Assembly (NCBI GenBank): GCA_039028895.1
Contig: JBCCHF010000007.1
Location: 62,001 to 126,000, forward strand
DNA: 64,000 bases
Source: JAHDCJ01 sp039028895
GTDB lineage: Bacteria > Bacteroidota > Bacteroidia > Chitinophagales > Saprospiraceae
Direction of reading: 5' to 3'
Shown here: positions 1-9,375 of the stretch, piece by piece
Layout: every line of letters starts with the position of its first letter
Numbering within the stretch: position 1 is the first letter of the stretch
Program-made: the position numbers and the translations under genes
The notes under the pieces: model-generated
Told to the model about the DNA's origin: nothing
The model's input: the letters and a program-made list of their open reading frames with translations, nothing else
The model's database searches: none

Positions 1-1
1 T

Positions 2-259
2 GAAGTATACTCCGCATTTGGCGCGATTTCAATAGAAGCAGAAGTATCGGAAGACATTATGCCAGGCACAATTAGCATCCCACACGGTTGGGGCCATCAG
101 GGAGAAAAAATCCAATTAGCGGTTGCCCAAAATGAGGCTGGAGTCAATATCAATGAACTGATGGATCACAAAAGATTGGACCCATTATCTTACAACATGG
201 CCTTTAACGGTCATCCGGTAGCTATTCGAAAACTGCAAAATGAAAAGGTTTCTGCATGA
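2..259 (+). CDS. molybdopterin-dependent oxidoreductase, C-terminal end (partial)
   Basis: The gene is cut by the window's left edge, and the frame is open from base 2. What remains matches the C-terminal molybdopterin-dinucleotide binding domain of DMSO-reductase-family enzymes: MPGTISIPHGWGH, then a GVNINEL segment and a DPLSYNMAFNG segment. This is the usual end of formate-dehydrogenase or nitrate-reductase-like catalytic subunits. The substrate cannot be told from this fragment. Its stop overlaps the start of the next gene by four bases, so the two are probably co-transcribed. The family call is fairly secure; the specific enzyme is unknown. Confidence 0.75.
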   Translation, partial: EVYSAFGAISIEAEVSEDIMPGTISIPHGWGHQGEKIQLAVAQNEAGVNINELMDHKRLDPLSYNMAFNGHPVAIRKLQNEKVSA

Positions 260-705
260 TAAAAATCAATGAAGATAACTATCAGTCTTACAAAAGTACT
301 TTTACTGTTGGCTGGTTATTCATGTCAAAGATTCTCAAACAAGATCCCTATGCTGAGTCTTCTCCGCTGGTCGTTCTCCACAATTTGGAGCAGGAAAGTG
401 CGGTAAAAGCAAGAAAGAGTTTAAAGATAGGGCTCCGTGAAATCATCAACCTGTTAAATCAGGTGCCACCACAAGCTACTGATCTTCTTGAAAAAATTCT
501 CAAAGAAAAAGATTGCCCAAGCATCAGAGTGATCATAGCTCTGGATAAAAGCATTCCTGAGAAGGTCATTGGCAGGGGCAAGATCAAAAACATGGAAGAA
601 TACGCGGTTGTGCGGGAGGTCCTGAATGATGTCGATTATGATATCTCAGAATCTGAACGGGAAACACTCTCTGCTATCTTTGGCGAATTTGAAAATAATA
701 TATAA
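256..705 (+). CDS. hypothetical protein, 149 aa
   Basis: I do not recognise a family. The protein is mostly helical by composition, acidic at its C-terminus and has no signal peptide or membrane segment, so it is probably cytoplasmic. The ATG overlaps the stop of the upstream molybdopterin oxidoreductase (ATGA), which implies translational coupling. A role beside that oxidoreductase, such as an accessory factor, is possible only by position. A short gap (about 20 bases) separates it from the lipoprotein gene downstream. Confidence 0.6.
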   Translation: MIKINEDNYQSYKSTFTVGWLFMSKILKQDPYAESSPLVVLHNLEQESAVKARKSLKIGLREIINLLNQVPPQATDLLEKILKEKDCPSIRVIIALDKSIPEKVIGRGKIKNMEEYAVVREVLNDVDYDISESERETLSAIFGEFENNI

Positions 706-726
706 CCTTTAACCTAACCCATAAAC

Positions 727-2616
727 ATGAAAAGCCCCCTTTGTATCTTTTTCCTGTTATTGCTTTTTTCGTGTTCCTCAAATACTGGAAACCAGTATGG
801 AAGTTCCGGCATGCAGGTTACCCTGACATTCATCAATACATTAGACGATTACCCGGTCCAAATCTTCACGGAAGATGATAGTGGCAATGAAAAGTATATC
901 GAAACTATCGGCGCCAATACAGAATTCGAGTTTGCGGCTGCCGAACCAAGTCAGATCTTCTATTTCAAGCCAAAAGGTAAAAGTAATTATGAGATCCTGC
1001 CTTATACGGTTGACACGCTAAAAACCCAACGTTACGAATTGGAACTGGCGCAAAAACGATATGGCGAATCAAAAAATACCTACAAAAGGATTACCAATGC
1101 CATGGCTAACCGTTACTCGTTCGACATCGCGAAAATCGATCCGTTCAAGATTGATGCCGATGAGAGCAGAGGTGGTGGCAGGAAGAAACTGATATTCGAA
1201 GAACTCAGCGACTTCGATCGCGATTGGTATCCGTTTGACGGCGATTTTGCCGTCAAGAAGCAATTCGATGTACAATTTATCAATGAGGGCAAATCGGTTG
1301 AAAAGTCAGAATTGTACAGGTCTATGCAGAGCTTTCAAAAAGAATATACAGCATCCATCGATGCCAGTGCGACCTATAAGGGTGTTACGGGCACTGCCAG
1401 CGGATCATGGTCGAAATTGACCAGGAATGGAGAAGATACCCAATCCTTTTTCTCATGGTTTCGAAAGGAAGATAAAAAGTATTTCATCCAACTTAACCAC
1501 AAACATATCAAACTGGATGAAGGCTTTCAAAAAGCGGTTGCAGCACTACCCGTCCCCGGGGAGTTACCAGCAACCATTAATGAAGCCATTACGCATAAAA
1601 CGTTTGACAGCTATTACCAATTTGTAAAAGACTGGGGCACCCATTATCCCGAAAAGGTGACCTATGGCGGCATCATCCAGGGTAGTCTTAACTCTACTCG
1701 TGATCAGATTACCGAGCTTGTTCAAAAAGGATATGGCGTTAAGGCCGGACTCGAAGTTCCCATAAAAGGAGCCGAAGCAGGTATCGGAGGTGGTTATAGC
1801 GAAGAGCAGATAGAAGAGCTTGAAAGTATTACTGAATCTTCCCACAAAGAGTATGTCTACAAAGGCGGTGAAGGGTATTTTGAGCTTTGGGCTGTTGGAG
1901 ATGAAGTTCAGCCGATCTACATTGACCTTGAACCGCTTGCGGATCTGTTAGTTGCAGACTATTTGCCAGAAGCTGAACAACTGGTGGCCAAGCGGCAAAT
2001 GATGCAATTTGCGATTGACCATTATTTACAGGAGTTTCCGATTCCATCGCCAGAGGAAAATAACCTGATTGCATACGAAATGATCTGTTCCGGTGTCAAG
2101 TTTACGGCTTGCGAAGATGCGGATAAACCCTATAACGCGCTCGACCGTGTACGGGTATCTATGTGGCCAGGACTTGATCAAAAAATGCTAAAAATAGGCA
2201 CGCGCTATTTGTTTAATACCAATGGCGTCGTGTGGGAAGTGAAAAAGGGGTCCAAGGTGGTCACCATTCCTGAAGCCAGCAGGAAAAAATATAAGGAAAC
2301 TAAATCGCTGTCACTTTGGAAAACGCCGTTACAAAAACCCAAAATGGTGTTCTTGCTTGACCCAAAGAAAATCTCAAAAGCTGAAAGAAACAGGGTAAAG
2401 ATTCGCTTCTACGCGCGATTCGATGAAGATGACGGATGGGATGCCAAAGATGAAGAAGCCTATGGTGGGACCTACAGTGGAATAGCGTTGAAAGATGTAG
2501 GCAAGTCGTTTAAACATTACACCCTCAAAGTCAAGGAGCCCAAGAAAGATTGGGATAAATCCAAACTCAATGCAGAAGTGTATTATAAAATCAGGAAATT
2601 TGATCTTTTTGAATAG
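727..2616 (+). CDS. MAC/perforin (MACPF) domain lipoprotein
   Basis: The 629-residue protein starts with a lipoprotein signal (LLLFSC; Cys16 is the likely lipidated residue). Around residues 297-310 it carries the MACPF signature, FVKDWGTHYPEKVTYGG, with the family's WGTHY core near residue 303. A glycine-rich stretch follows (GAEAGIGGGY). MACPF proteins form membrane pores or attack complexes; in Bacteroides some are secreted antimicrobial toxins (BSAPs), which is family knowledge. Residues after about 430 form a separate C-terminal region I do not recognise. A surface-anchored role in antagonism or cell contact is inference. The next gene begins two bases after the stop. Confidence 0.85.
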   Translation: MKSPLCIFFLLLLFSCSSNTGNQYGSSGMQVTLTFINTLDDYPVQIFTEDDSGNEKYIETIGANTEFEFAAAEPSQIFYFKPKGKSNYEILPYTVDTLKTQRYELELAQKRYGESKNTYKRITNAMANRYSFDIAKIDPFKIDADESRGGGRKKLIFEELSDFDRDWYPFDGDFAVKKQFDVQFINEGKSVEKSELYRSMQSFQKEYTASIDASATYKGVTGTASGSWSKLTRNGEDTQSFFSWFRKEDKKYFIQLNHKHIKLDEGFQKAVAALPVPGELPATINEAITHKTFDSYYQFVKDWGTHYPEKVTYGGIIQGSLNSTRDQITELVQKGYGVKAGLEVPIKGAEAGIGGGYSEEQIEELESITESSHKEYVYKGGEGYFELWAVGDEVQPIYIDLEPLADLLVADYLPEAEQLVAKRQMMQFAIDHYLQEFPIPSPEENNLIAYEMICSGVKFTACEDADKPYNALDRVRVSMWPGLDQKMLKIGTRYLFNTNGVVWEVKKGSKVVTIPEASRKKYKETKSLSLWKTPLQKPKMVFLLDPKKISKAERNRVKIRFYARFDEDDGWDAKDEEAYGGTYSGIALKDVGKSFKHYTLKVKEPKKDWDKSKLNAEVYYKIRKFDLFE

Positions 2617-2617
2617 G

Positions 2618-3220
2618 ATGTTTGTCAATCATTTTTCATCTCTTGGCTGGTTTGCTCTGTGTTTGATTTTTTGCGTTACCGCAAATGCCCAAACCAGCTT
2701 TTCAAGCCCAGACCAGGTCGCCGCCCTGATTCTCAAAATGAGAACCGCCGATCAGCATTTGAGGAAGCAGCTAACCAACAGGACAGGGGATCGATCTGAC
2801 GAAATCCTGGCTCTTCGGGAAGATATCGGTCTTCTCGATGCCCAACATAATCAAACATTGAAAGTGATCATTGCCGAATTTGGCTTTCCTGGCAAAAGCA
2901 AAGTGGGCATGGATGTCACGCATGCCTTTTGGGTCTTAGTCATGCATCAGGATGAAGATGTCGAACTCCAGGAAAGGGTACTTGAATGGATGGAAAGCGA
3001 AAAAGACACAGGTGAAGTCGTCAAAAGAGATATCGCCTACCTGGCTGACAGAGTGGCTGTAAACAGGGGAAGATGTCAGCATTATGGCACCCAAACCAAA
3101 TATGATGAGCGACAGGAAAAATGGACTACCTTCCCGATATGTGATCAAAAGAAGATGAAAAAACTTAGAAAAGAAATGGAACTAATGCCTTTCTCAACAC
3201 AAATGAAGCGGCTTCAATAG
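2618..3220 (+). CDS. DUF6624-type exported protein
   Basis: I chose the ATG at 2618, just past the MACPF stop, because it gives a clean signal peptide ending at ANAQ; the frame is open further upstream but that part overlaps the MACPF gene. The mature part shows the DUF6624 pattern: ADQHLRKQL, a DAQHNQTLKVIIAEFGFPG block, a VMHQDEDVELQERVL block, and a closing DRVAVNRGRCQHYGTQ. The biochemical function of this family is not established. Its tight spacing suggests co-expression with the MACPF lipoprotein. An immunity or chaperone role would be speculation. Confidence 0.75.
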   Translation: MFVNHFSSLGWFALCLIFCVTANAQTSFSSPDQVAALILKMRTADQHLRKQLTNRTGDRSDEILALREDIGLLDAQHNQTLKVIIAEFGFPGKSKVGMDVTHAFWVLVMHQDEDVELQERVLEWMESEKDTGEVVKRDIAYLADRVAVNRGRCQHYGTQTKYDERQEKWTTFPICDQKKMKKLRKEMELMPFSTQMKRLQ

Positions 3221-3260
3221 TAAATAATATACCAATAATAACACACAAGAAAATAACACC

Positions 3261-4070
3261 ATGAAACCTTTAAAATTGATGACCCTGTTTTTGTCAGGCG
3301 TTTTGGTTTTTACAGCCTGCGGAGACCAGGTTCAATCGACAGATTCTGATAAAGAAGAAACAACTCAGGATCCACCAGCTGGAACCGACAATAACAGCGC
3401 CAACCAACTTTATACCTGGGTCGACAACCTGAATGTCAGAAGCACACCGGAACTGGATGGGAAAGTAGTCGCTACTGTCAAAGAAAACGAAGCAATTACA
3501 TTCACAGACGAAAAATCTGCAGAAGCCCAGACCATCGTGCTTCGTGGGGTCGCTTATTACGATCATTGGGTTAAGATTAAAACTACCGACAATACAGAAG
3601 GCTGGGTCTTTGGAGGAGCAGTCAAAGGCAAACATGAAGAAAAAGGAACAGCGGCGCTTAATGATGAGCAATTTAGCTTTCCTCACTTCGGCAGTTTCGA
3701 TTTGTCGGAATGGGAAAAAGTAACTACAGACAAAAGCGGCGGTGGTGATGCCGAAACTGAGGAAACGACATACAAAAAAGATAATCGCATCTTGAAAATC
3801 TCGAATACCGACGTTGGAGAGTATGGCTATACCAAAACTCACACCCTTTTCAATAACTACAACAAACGACTCAAGGAAAGATCAGTGTCGTTTAATATAG
3901 GGATGGGTCTTGGCGAATCCACGACATACAATTTGACAGAAACGGTTGATGACTACACTAAAAAACCCTATACAAAATATACACGATCACAGGTAATTCG
4001 AGATCACTTTATGATGTTGAACGCAAGACCAATAATGGCGACCGGGGAATGGACGGAATCTAAAGAATAA
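3261..4070 (+). CDS. SH3-domain lipoprotein
   Basis: The protein begins with a lipoprotein signal (LVFTAC). After a low-complexity acidic linker, residues from about 50 to 125 form a bacterial SH3 module: LYTWVDNLNVRSTPELDGKVV, a DHWVKIKT strand and a GWVFGG strand. Such modules bind peptidoglycan or proteins at the envelope. The remaining C-terminal half has no recognisable domain. It lies in the same direction as the MACPF, DUF6624 and sulfatase genes with gaps of 11-40 bases, so the group is likely an envelope operon. Confidence 0.75.
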   Translation: MKPLKLMTLFLSGVLVFTACGDQVQSTDSDKEETTQDPPAGTDNNSANQLYTWVDNLNVRSTPELDGKVVATVKENEAITFTDEKSAEAQTIVLRGVAYYDHWVKIKTTDNTEGWVFGGAVKGKHEEKGTAALNDEQFSFPHFGSFDLSEWEKVTTDKSGGGDAETEETTYKKDNRILKISNTDVGEYGYTKTHTLFNNYNKRLKERSVSFNIGMGLGESTTYNLTETVDDYTKKPYTKYTRSQVIRDHFMMLNARPIMATGEWTESKE

Positions 4071-4081
4071 CACAGTATTAA

Positions 4082-5395
4082 ATGAGATATAAAAACTTTC
4101 TGCCAATTACAGTCTTAGTGATCCTTTTTTGCGGTTGTACTGGTTCTAAATCCACAGAAAAAGGCAACGAATCCAACAAGGCTAGAAATGATCAGTCTAC
4201 CCCTAACATTCTGCTCATTATCGCAGATGACCTGGGGTCAGATGCATTTTCCTCCTACAACATTGGAAAGGAAAATCCCAATATGCCTACTCTTGAAAAC
4301 CTTGCAGAAAGCGGTATTCGATTCAATAACTTTTGGGCATACCCCACCTGTACACCCACAAGGGCATCCGTCATAACCGGTAAACATGCTTTTCGGACCA
4401 AGGTGCAAAAGGTAGGTGATGAACTATCAACCAGTGAAACTACAATCCACAAGTTTATAGACGAAAAATCAAATGATATCTACAATGCCGCTGTCATCGG
4501 CAAATGGCACCTTTCAAAAAACGAAGACCATCCGGCCGAAGTTGGTGTAAAACACTTTAAAGGCTTGATAGGCGGGGGCGTGAGGAATTATAATAGATGG
4601 AAGTATACCAATAATGGTAATACCACAGTATTGCAAAACTACATTACCACCCACCTGACCGATCTGGCTATCAACTGGATTGGCGAACAAAAAAAGCCTT
4701 GGTTTCTTTGGTTGGCATATAATGCGCCCCATACTCCCTTTCATCTTCCACCTTCCGACTTGCATTCATATAGTGACCTGGAAAACGACGAATTGGAAAT
4801 TAAGAAACATCCTCAGCCTTACTATTTTAGTATGATCGAAGCCCTCGATAAAGAAATTGGCCGATTACTGGATAATATTCCGGTAACGGAAAAAGAAAAT
4901 ACCATCATCATTTTTATGGGTGATAATGGTAGTCCCAACCAGGTCGTACAGACTTATGGGAAAAGAAAAGCAAAGGGCTCCATTTACCAGGGCGGGATCA
5001 ATGTACCATTGATTATTACAGGCGCAAAAGTTGACCGGGTAAATGAAGTTGAAAATGCGTTAATCAATTCAACAGATATCTTCGCTACGATTGCTGAATT
5101 GGCCGGAACAGGAGTTAGCGAGATCCACGATAGTAAATCCCTGGTGCCTCTCCTTTCAAAAAAGGGGCTAACCCACAAAAACTATATTTATTCAGAAGCG
5201 TCACAGAAAAAACAATCGGGTTATACGATTCGTAACAGCACTCATAAATACATCCGCTTTACCGATGGGGAGGAGGAATTATACGACCTCTTAAAAGATC
5301 CGTATGAGAAAAATAACCTGGCAAATGATGTTTCCCTTGCCGGAATAAAATCAGAACTCGAGCAAGCGGCGACCAACATTCAAAACAGCAGGTAG
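4082..5395 (+). CDS. sulfatase, Cys-type, lipoprotein
   Basis: The 437-residue protein has a lipoprotein signal (LFCGC) followed by the alkaline-phosphatase-superfamily metal site NILLIIADDLGSD. The sulfatase signature CTPTRASVITG places the catalytic residue at Cys90, which must be oxidised to formylglycine. A second metal-binding element is visible as FMGDNGS. Length and order are typical of the family, which cleaves sulfate esters, often from marine polysaccharides. The substrate is not predictable here. It lies in the lipoprotein gene group and is not surrounded by glycoside hydrolases or a SusCD pair. Confidence 0.9.
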   Translation: MRYKNFLPITVLVILFCGCTGSKSTEKGNESNKARNDQSTPNILLIIADDLGSDAFSSYNIGKENPNMPTLENLAESGIRFNNFWAYPTCTPTRASVITGKHAFRTKVQKVGDELSTSETTIHKFIDEKSNDIYNAAVIGKWHLSKNEDHPAEVGVKHFKGLIGGGVRNYNRWKYTNNGNTTVLQNYITTHLTDLAINWIGEQKKPWFLWLAYNAPHTPFHLPPSDLHSYSDLENDELEIKKHPQPYYFSMIEALDKEIGRLLDNIPVTEKENTIIIFMGDNGSPNQVVQTYGKRKAKGSIYQGGINVPLIITGAKVDRVNEVENALINSTDIFATIAELAGTGVSEIHDSKSLVPLLSKKGLTHKNYIYSEASQKKQSGYTIRNSTHKYIRFTDGEEELYDLLKDPYEKNNLANDVSLAGIKSELEQAATNIQNSR

Positions 5396-5407
5396 TAACG
5401 AAATTAT

Positions 5408-6319
5408 ATGTTCCTGAAGTTGAACTTTTTGTCTACCAAAACAGGTTTGGATAACACTGGTATTATTCACCTAATCAAAAAAGCAAACGTGGGACTATAC
5501 GACCAAAAGCACATTCAGGATTTCTACAACGAATACGGAGAGAACGAAACCGAAAGATGGGACAAATCCATCATAGAGAAAGTCAAATACCTGGTCCATA
5601 ATCACTACCTTTACAAATACATCCTACCCGGAGACCAAGTGCTAGAACTTGGAGCAGGAACAGGCATGTTCACTAAAGAATTGGTTGGATTAGCCGGAAG
5701 TCTAATGGTGACTGATTTGTCTCCTGTACAACTAGACCTTAATAAGAAAAGGGCGGAAGAAGACAACTATAAGGGTAAAATTGAAGACTTCAGGATTATC
5801 GACATTTGCGACCTCTCAACGTTTGAAGATGATCAATTTGATAAAGTGGTTTGTTATGGTGGCCCGTTAAGTTATGTTTTCGAAAGAAATGCAGATGCTT
5901 TAAGCGAAATTTATCGAGTGCTAAAACCAGGAGGCATTGCCTTGGTAAGCGTAATGAATTTATGGGGATCGTTTAATCGGTCTATGCATTCTATAATGTC
6001 TGAGATCTCAAAAGAGGACAATGAAAAGGTATTGACAACTGGTAACCTTCACCCGACCGCTTTTACAAATTCAAACCATCATTGCCATATCTACAAGTCA
6101 GAAGAATTTCGCACCATCCTCGAATCAGCAAACTTTGAGATATTGGAACTTTCAGCATCAAATTGCTTGTCTGTTCGTCGGGCTGCAGAACTGGAAGATA
6201 TGCAACATGACAAAGCAAAGTGGGAGTACTTCATTGATCTCGAGATCAGGGCGTGCAAGTCACCAGGTTTAGTGGAATCTGGAACACATATTATCGCCAT
6301 TATTGAACGAACAATCTAG
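5408..6319 (+). CDS. class I SAM-dependent methyltransferase
   Basis: A methyltransferase motif I (VLELGAGTGMF) is followed by an acidic motif (MVTDLSPVQL) and a post-motif DDQFDKVVCYGGPLSYV. A segment RVLKPGGIALVSVMN completes the Methyltransf_11-like fold. The N-terminal 60 residues are extra compared with the core domain. The substrate is unknown. The gene starts 12 bases after the sulfatase and ends 9 bases before a DUF1801 gene, so it may share their transcript. Confidence 0.85.
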   Translation: MFLKLNFLSTKTGLDNTGIIHLIKKANVGLYDQKHIQDFYNEYGENETERWDKSIIEKVKYLVHNHYLYKYILPGDQVLELGAGTGMFTKELVGLAGSLMVTDLSPVQLDLNKKRAEEDNYKGKIEDFRIIDICDLSTFEDDQFDKVVCYGGPLSYVFERNADALSEIYRVLKPGGIALVSVMNLWGSFNRSMHSIMSEISKEDNEKVLTTGNLHPTAFTNSNHHCHIYKSEEFRTILESANFEILELSASNCLSVRRAAELEDMQHDKAKWEYFIDLEIRACKSPGLVESGTHIIAIIERTI

Positions 6320-6328
6320 GTAAACAAG

Positions 6329-6736
6329 ATGAAACCAGAAGTCGCACAGAAATTTGATAACTACCCTGATGGCATAAAGCCAAAAATGTTGGCCTTACGG
6401 CAAATGATAATAGACGTTGCACAGCAAGTCGACAACGGCAGACAGCCCGAAGAATCCCTGAAATGGGGAGAACCAAGTTACAAGTCAAAAAAAGGCAGCC
6501 CGGTAAGAATTGACTGGAAAACAAAAGCTCCTGAACAATATGCTGTTTACTTTAACTGTTCGACAAGCCTCGTTGGGACTTTCAGGATTATTTACGAAGA
6601 CACTTTTGAGTTTGAGGGTAACAGGGCCATAATCCTCAAGCTTGACCAACCCGTTCCTGAAAAGGCATTAAGACATTGCCTTGAACTGGCATTAAACTAC
6701 CACAACATCAAGCACCTTCCGATGCTGGGGGCATAA
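6329..6736 (+). CDS. DUF1801 domain protein
   Basis: The 135-residue protein shows the DUF1801 layout: a helical N-terminus (KPKMLALRQMIIDVA), a central ESLKWGEPSYKSKKGSPVRIDWK block, and a Phe-rich core ending in a C-terminal helix. These small cytosolic proteins (YdhG-like fold) have no firmly assigned reaction. It is the last gene before a convergent katG; its stop codon lies at the edge of the katG terminator's T-run. Confidence 0.75.
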   Translation: MKPEVAQKFDNYPDGIKPKMLALRQMIIDVAQQVDNGRQPEESLKWGEPSYKSKKGSPVRIDWKTKAPEQYAVYFNCSTSLVGTFRIIYEDTFEFEGNRAIILKLDQPVPEKALRHCLELALNYHNIKHLPMLGA

Positions 6737-6779
6737 AAAAACGCCCGGCACCAGCAGCTTGAAGTGCTAGTACCGGACG
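6735..6779 (-). terminator. rho-independent terminator of katG
   Basis: Read on the minus strand, a long hairpin (arms starting at 6779 and ending at 6742, loop near 6760) is followed by seven T residues. Three positions that are C-A mismatches on the plus strand become G-T pairs on the minus strand, so the structure favours minus-strand transcripts, matching katG. Confidence 0.8.
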
Positions 6780-6827
6780 TGGGTCTATTAATAACGCATG
6801 CCACGGTTGTCCGTGACTAAATTAAGC

Positions 6828-9065
6828 TTATCCTAGATCGAAGCGATCAAGATTCATGACTTTGGCCCATGCAGCAACAAAATCATTGACAAATTGTGCT
6901 TCACCATCTTTTGATCCATAAACTTCAGCAAGCGCACGAAGTTCGGAGTTAGAACCAAAGATCAGATCAACGCGTGTACCTGTCCACTTGAGTTCTCCGG
7001 TTTTGCGGTCGTGACCTTCGAAGACATTCTTGGCATCTGAAGTAGGCGTCCAAGTTGTGCCAAGATCAAGCAAGTTGACGAAAAAGTCATTTGACAAACT
7101 GCCAGGGCGGCTAGTGAAAACACCATGTGCAGAACCATCATAATTGGTATTCAGCACACGCATACCGCCAACTAATACCGTCATTTCTGGAGCGGTCAGG
7201 GTCATCAACTGTGCCTTATCAACCAGCATTTCCTCTGATGAAACCGCATACTTCGATTTGAAGTAATTACGGAAACCATCAGCTGACGGCTCAAGTACCG
7301 AGAATGATTCTACGTCTGTCATATCCTGTGAAGCATCGGTACGGCCAGGAGAGAATGGTACCGTCACATCGTGACCCCCACCCTTTGCTGCTTTTTCGAT
7401 ACCGGCACATCCGGCCAAAACGATAAGGTCAGCAAGGGAAATTTGCTTACCACCTGACTGAGCGCTGTTGAAGTCATTTTGAATGGTTTCCAATGTGTCG
7501 AGTACTTTCGACAACTGAGTCGGGTTGTTAACTGCCCAGTACTTTTGAGGCGCCAATCGGATACGTGCACCATTAGCGCCACCACGCTTGTCTGATCCAC
7601 GGAAAGTAGAGGCTGAAGCCCATGCTGTTGAAACCAATTCAGAAACAGACAGCCCTGATGCGAGAATGGTATTCTTGAGAGAAGCGATATCTGCATCATT
7701 GACCAGTTCGTGGTCAACAGCAGGTACTGGATCTTGCCAGATCAACACTTCTTCTGGTACTTCAGCACCCAGATAAAGGACTTTTGGTCCCATATCTCTA
7801 TGCGTAAGTTTGAACCATGCACGTGCAAATGCATCAGCAAACTCATCAGGGTTTTCATAAAAACGCCTTGAAATCTTTTCGTAAATCGGATCCATGCGCA
7901 GCGCCATGTCAGCTGTTGTCATAATTGGTGCATGACGTTTATCTGGATCGTGTGCATCTGGAACTGCATTTGCGGCAGCACCGCCCTTAGGCACCCATTG
8001 GTGTGCTCCGGCCGGACTTTTTGACAATTCCCATTCGTAGCCGAATAGAGTTTCGAAATAGCCATTGTCCCACTGGACTGGATTCGGTGTCCAGGCACCT
8101 TCGATACCACTTGTAATCGTATCAATACCTTTTCCTGTTCCGAATTTACTATTCCAGCCCATGCCTTGCTCTTCGATTGTAGCTGCTTCAGGCTCTGGTC
8201 CTACGAGTTCAGCATCGCCTGCGCCGTGGCATTTACCGAAAGTGTGACCACCAGCAACAAGTGCAACAGTCTCTTCATCGTTCATCGCCATACGGCCGAA
8301 AGTCTCACGGATATCACGTCCGGAAGCAATCGGATCAGGATTACCGTTGGGGCCTTCAGGGTTTACGTAGATAAGTCCCATTTGAACAGCACCAAGAGGG
8401 TTCTCTAATTCGCGATCTCCGGTATAACGTTTGTCGCCTAACCACTCAGACTCAACGCCCCAGTAAACATCTTCTTCTGGCTCCCATACATCTTCACGGC
8501 CACCAGCGAATCCGAATGTCTCGAATCCCATTGACTCAAGTGCGCAGTTTCCTGCAAGGATCATAAGATCAGCCCATGACAAATTTCTACCATATTTCTG
8601 CTTGACAGGCCATAGTAACAGGCGTGCTTTGTCAAGGTTCGCATTGTCAGGCCAGCTATTTAGCGGTGCGAAACGCTGAGTTCCTGAACCACCACCTCCG
8701 CGACCATCTGCGATTCGGTATGTACCGGCACTGTGCCAGGCCATCCTGATAAACAAAGGGCCATAATGGCCATAATCAGCAGGCCACCATTCCTGAGAAT
8801 CGGTCATCAGGTCATAAATGTCTTGTTTAACTGCCGCAAGGTCCAGCGACTTGAATGCTTCTGTATAATCAAATCCATCATTCATAGGATTTGAAAGTGA
8901 AGAATGCTGACGCAGAATGTTTAGTTTCAACTGGTTAGGCCACCAGTCGCGGTTGGTCATACCTTTTCCGGCACCGTGTTTTAAAGCGCCGCTCATAAAT
9001 GGGCATTGGCTGATACCATTGCCATTTGAATCCTCATCAGGATTCAGGTTTAAATGTTTTTCCAT
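6828..9065 (-). CDS. katG: catalase-peroxidase KatG
   Basis: This is a full-length bifunctional haem catalase-peroxidase (745 aa) that removes hydrogen peroxide. The distal haem pocket is visible as IRMAWHSAGTYR with Arg107, Trp110 and His111. The proximal His lies in VALVAGGHTFGKCHG. The duplicated C-terminal half is complete, with its own LADLIVLAGCAGIEKAA motif. There is no signal peptide, so it is cytoplasmic. It is monocistronic, bounded by its own terminator and by an upstream region carrying an OxyR-type palindrome, consistent with peroxide induction. Confidence 0.98.
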   Translation of the reverse strand: MEKHLNLNPDEDSNGNGISQCPFMSGALKHGAGKGMTNRDWWPNQLKLNILRQHSSLSNPMNDGFDYTEAFKSLDLAAVKQDIYDLMTDSQEWWPADYGHYGPLFIRMAWHSAGTYRIADGRGGGGSGTQRFAPLNSWPDNANLDKARLLLWPVKQKYGRNLSWADLMILAGNCALESMGFETFGFAGGREDVWEPEEDVYWGVESEWLGDKRYTGDRELENPLGAVQMGLIYVNPEGPNGNPDPIASGRDIRETFGRMAMNDEETVALVAGGHTFGKCHGAGDAELVGPEPEAATIEEQGMGWNSKFGTGKGIDTITSGIEGAWTPNPVQWDNGYFETLFGYEWELSKSPAGAHQWVPKGGAAANAVPDAHDPDKRHAPIMTTADMALRMDPIYEKISRRFYENPDEFADAFARAWFKLTHRDMGPKVLYLGAEVPEEVLIWQDPVPAVDHELVNDADIASLKNTILASGLSVSELVSTAWASASTFRGSDKRGGANGARIRLAPQKYWAVNNPTQLSKVLDTLETIQNDFNSAQSGGKQISLADLIVLAGCAGIEKAAKGGGHDVTVPFSPGRTDASQDMTDVESFSVLEPSADGFRNYFKSKYAVSSEEMLVDKAQLMTLTAPEMTVLVGGMRVLNTNYDGSAHGVFTSRPGSLSNDFFVNLLDLGTTWTPTSDAKNVFEGHDRKTGELKWTGTRVDLIFGSNSELRALAEVYGSKDGEAQFVNDFVAAWAKVMNLDRFDLG

Positions 9066-9375
9066 AAATTATTTTCTCTTTTTATTGTTAACCTCCCTAA
9101 AATTACCAAAAACTTTATCTATATGAATGGTTTTTCCTATAGATAACATCTATGGTTAATTGTGTTTTTCCTATAGTCTAAATTGAACAAAAGTTATTAC
9201 TCTGAGAATCAGATTACAGAACCCCTTTCCACCTATTATCGAATATCGTATCTTGAAATCCAAACAACGTATTTCCAATAATATTTTTTGCGGCCTTTTG
9301 CTCCCGATGGCCATCGGGATGAGCGTCTTTGTGTGAAACAGCAAAAGTCAATTATTCTATTTCAGAACACCTACT
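9066..9375. other. divergent intergenic region katG / S66 peptidase
   Basis: These 310 bases hold the katG control region on the minus strand and the upstream region of the S66 peptidase gene. Besides the OxyR-type palindrome, the 12-mer TTTTTCCTATAG occurs twice (9131-9142 and 9165-9176), 34 bases apart. The segment 9280-9375 has no recognisable element apart from a short CGATGGCCATCG palindrome near 9307. No gene was found. Confidence 0.5.
9139..9153. promoter_or_regulatory. OxyR-type operator upstream of katG
   Basis: The sequence ATAGATAACATCTAT fits the classical OxyR element ATAGnTnnnAnCTAT at every fixed position. It lies about 75 bases before the katG start codon. A second, weaker CTAT half-site follows at 9171-9174. 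Peroxide-responsive control of katG by OxyR is well established in other bacteria; here it is inferred from the motif and location. Confidence 0.6.

Noticed and set aside
3294..3842. 182-codon minus-strand ORF opposite the SH3 lipoprotein
   Set aside because: It lies wholly inside a gene with a clear lipoprotein signal and SH3 domain; its Cys/Phe-rich product looks like an antisense translation.
6742..6779. Terminator for the DUF1801 gene on the plus strand
   Set aside because: On the plus strand the stem has C-A mismatches and no T-run after it; the structure and T-run fit the minus strand.
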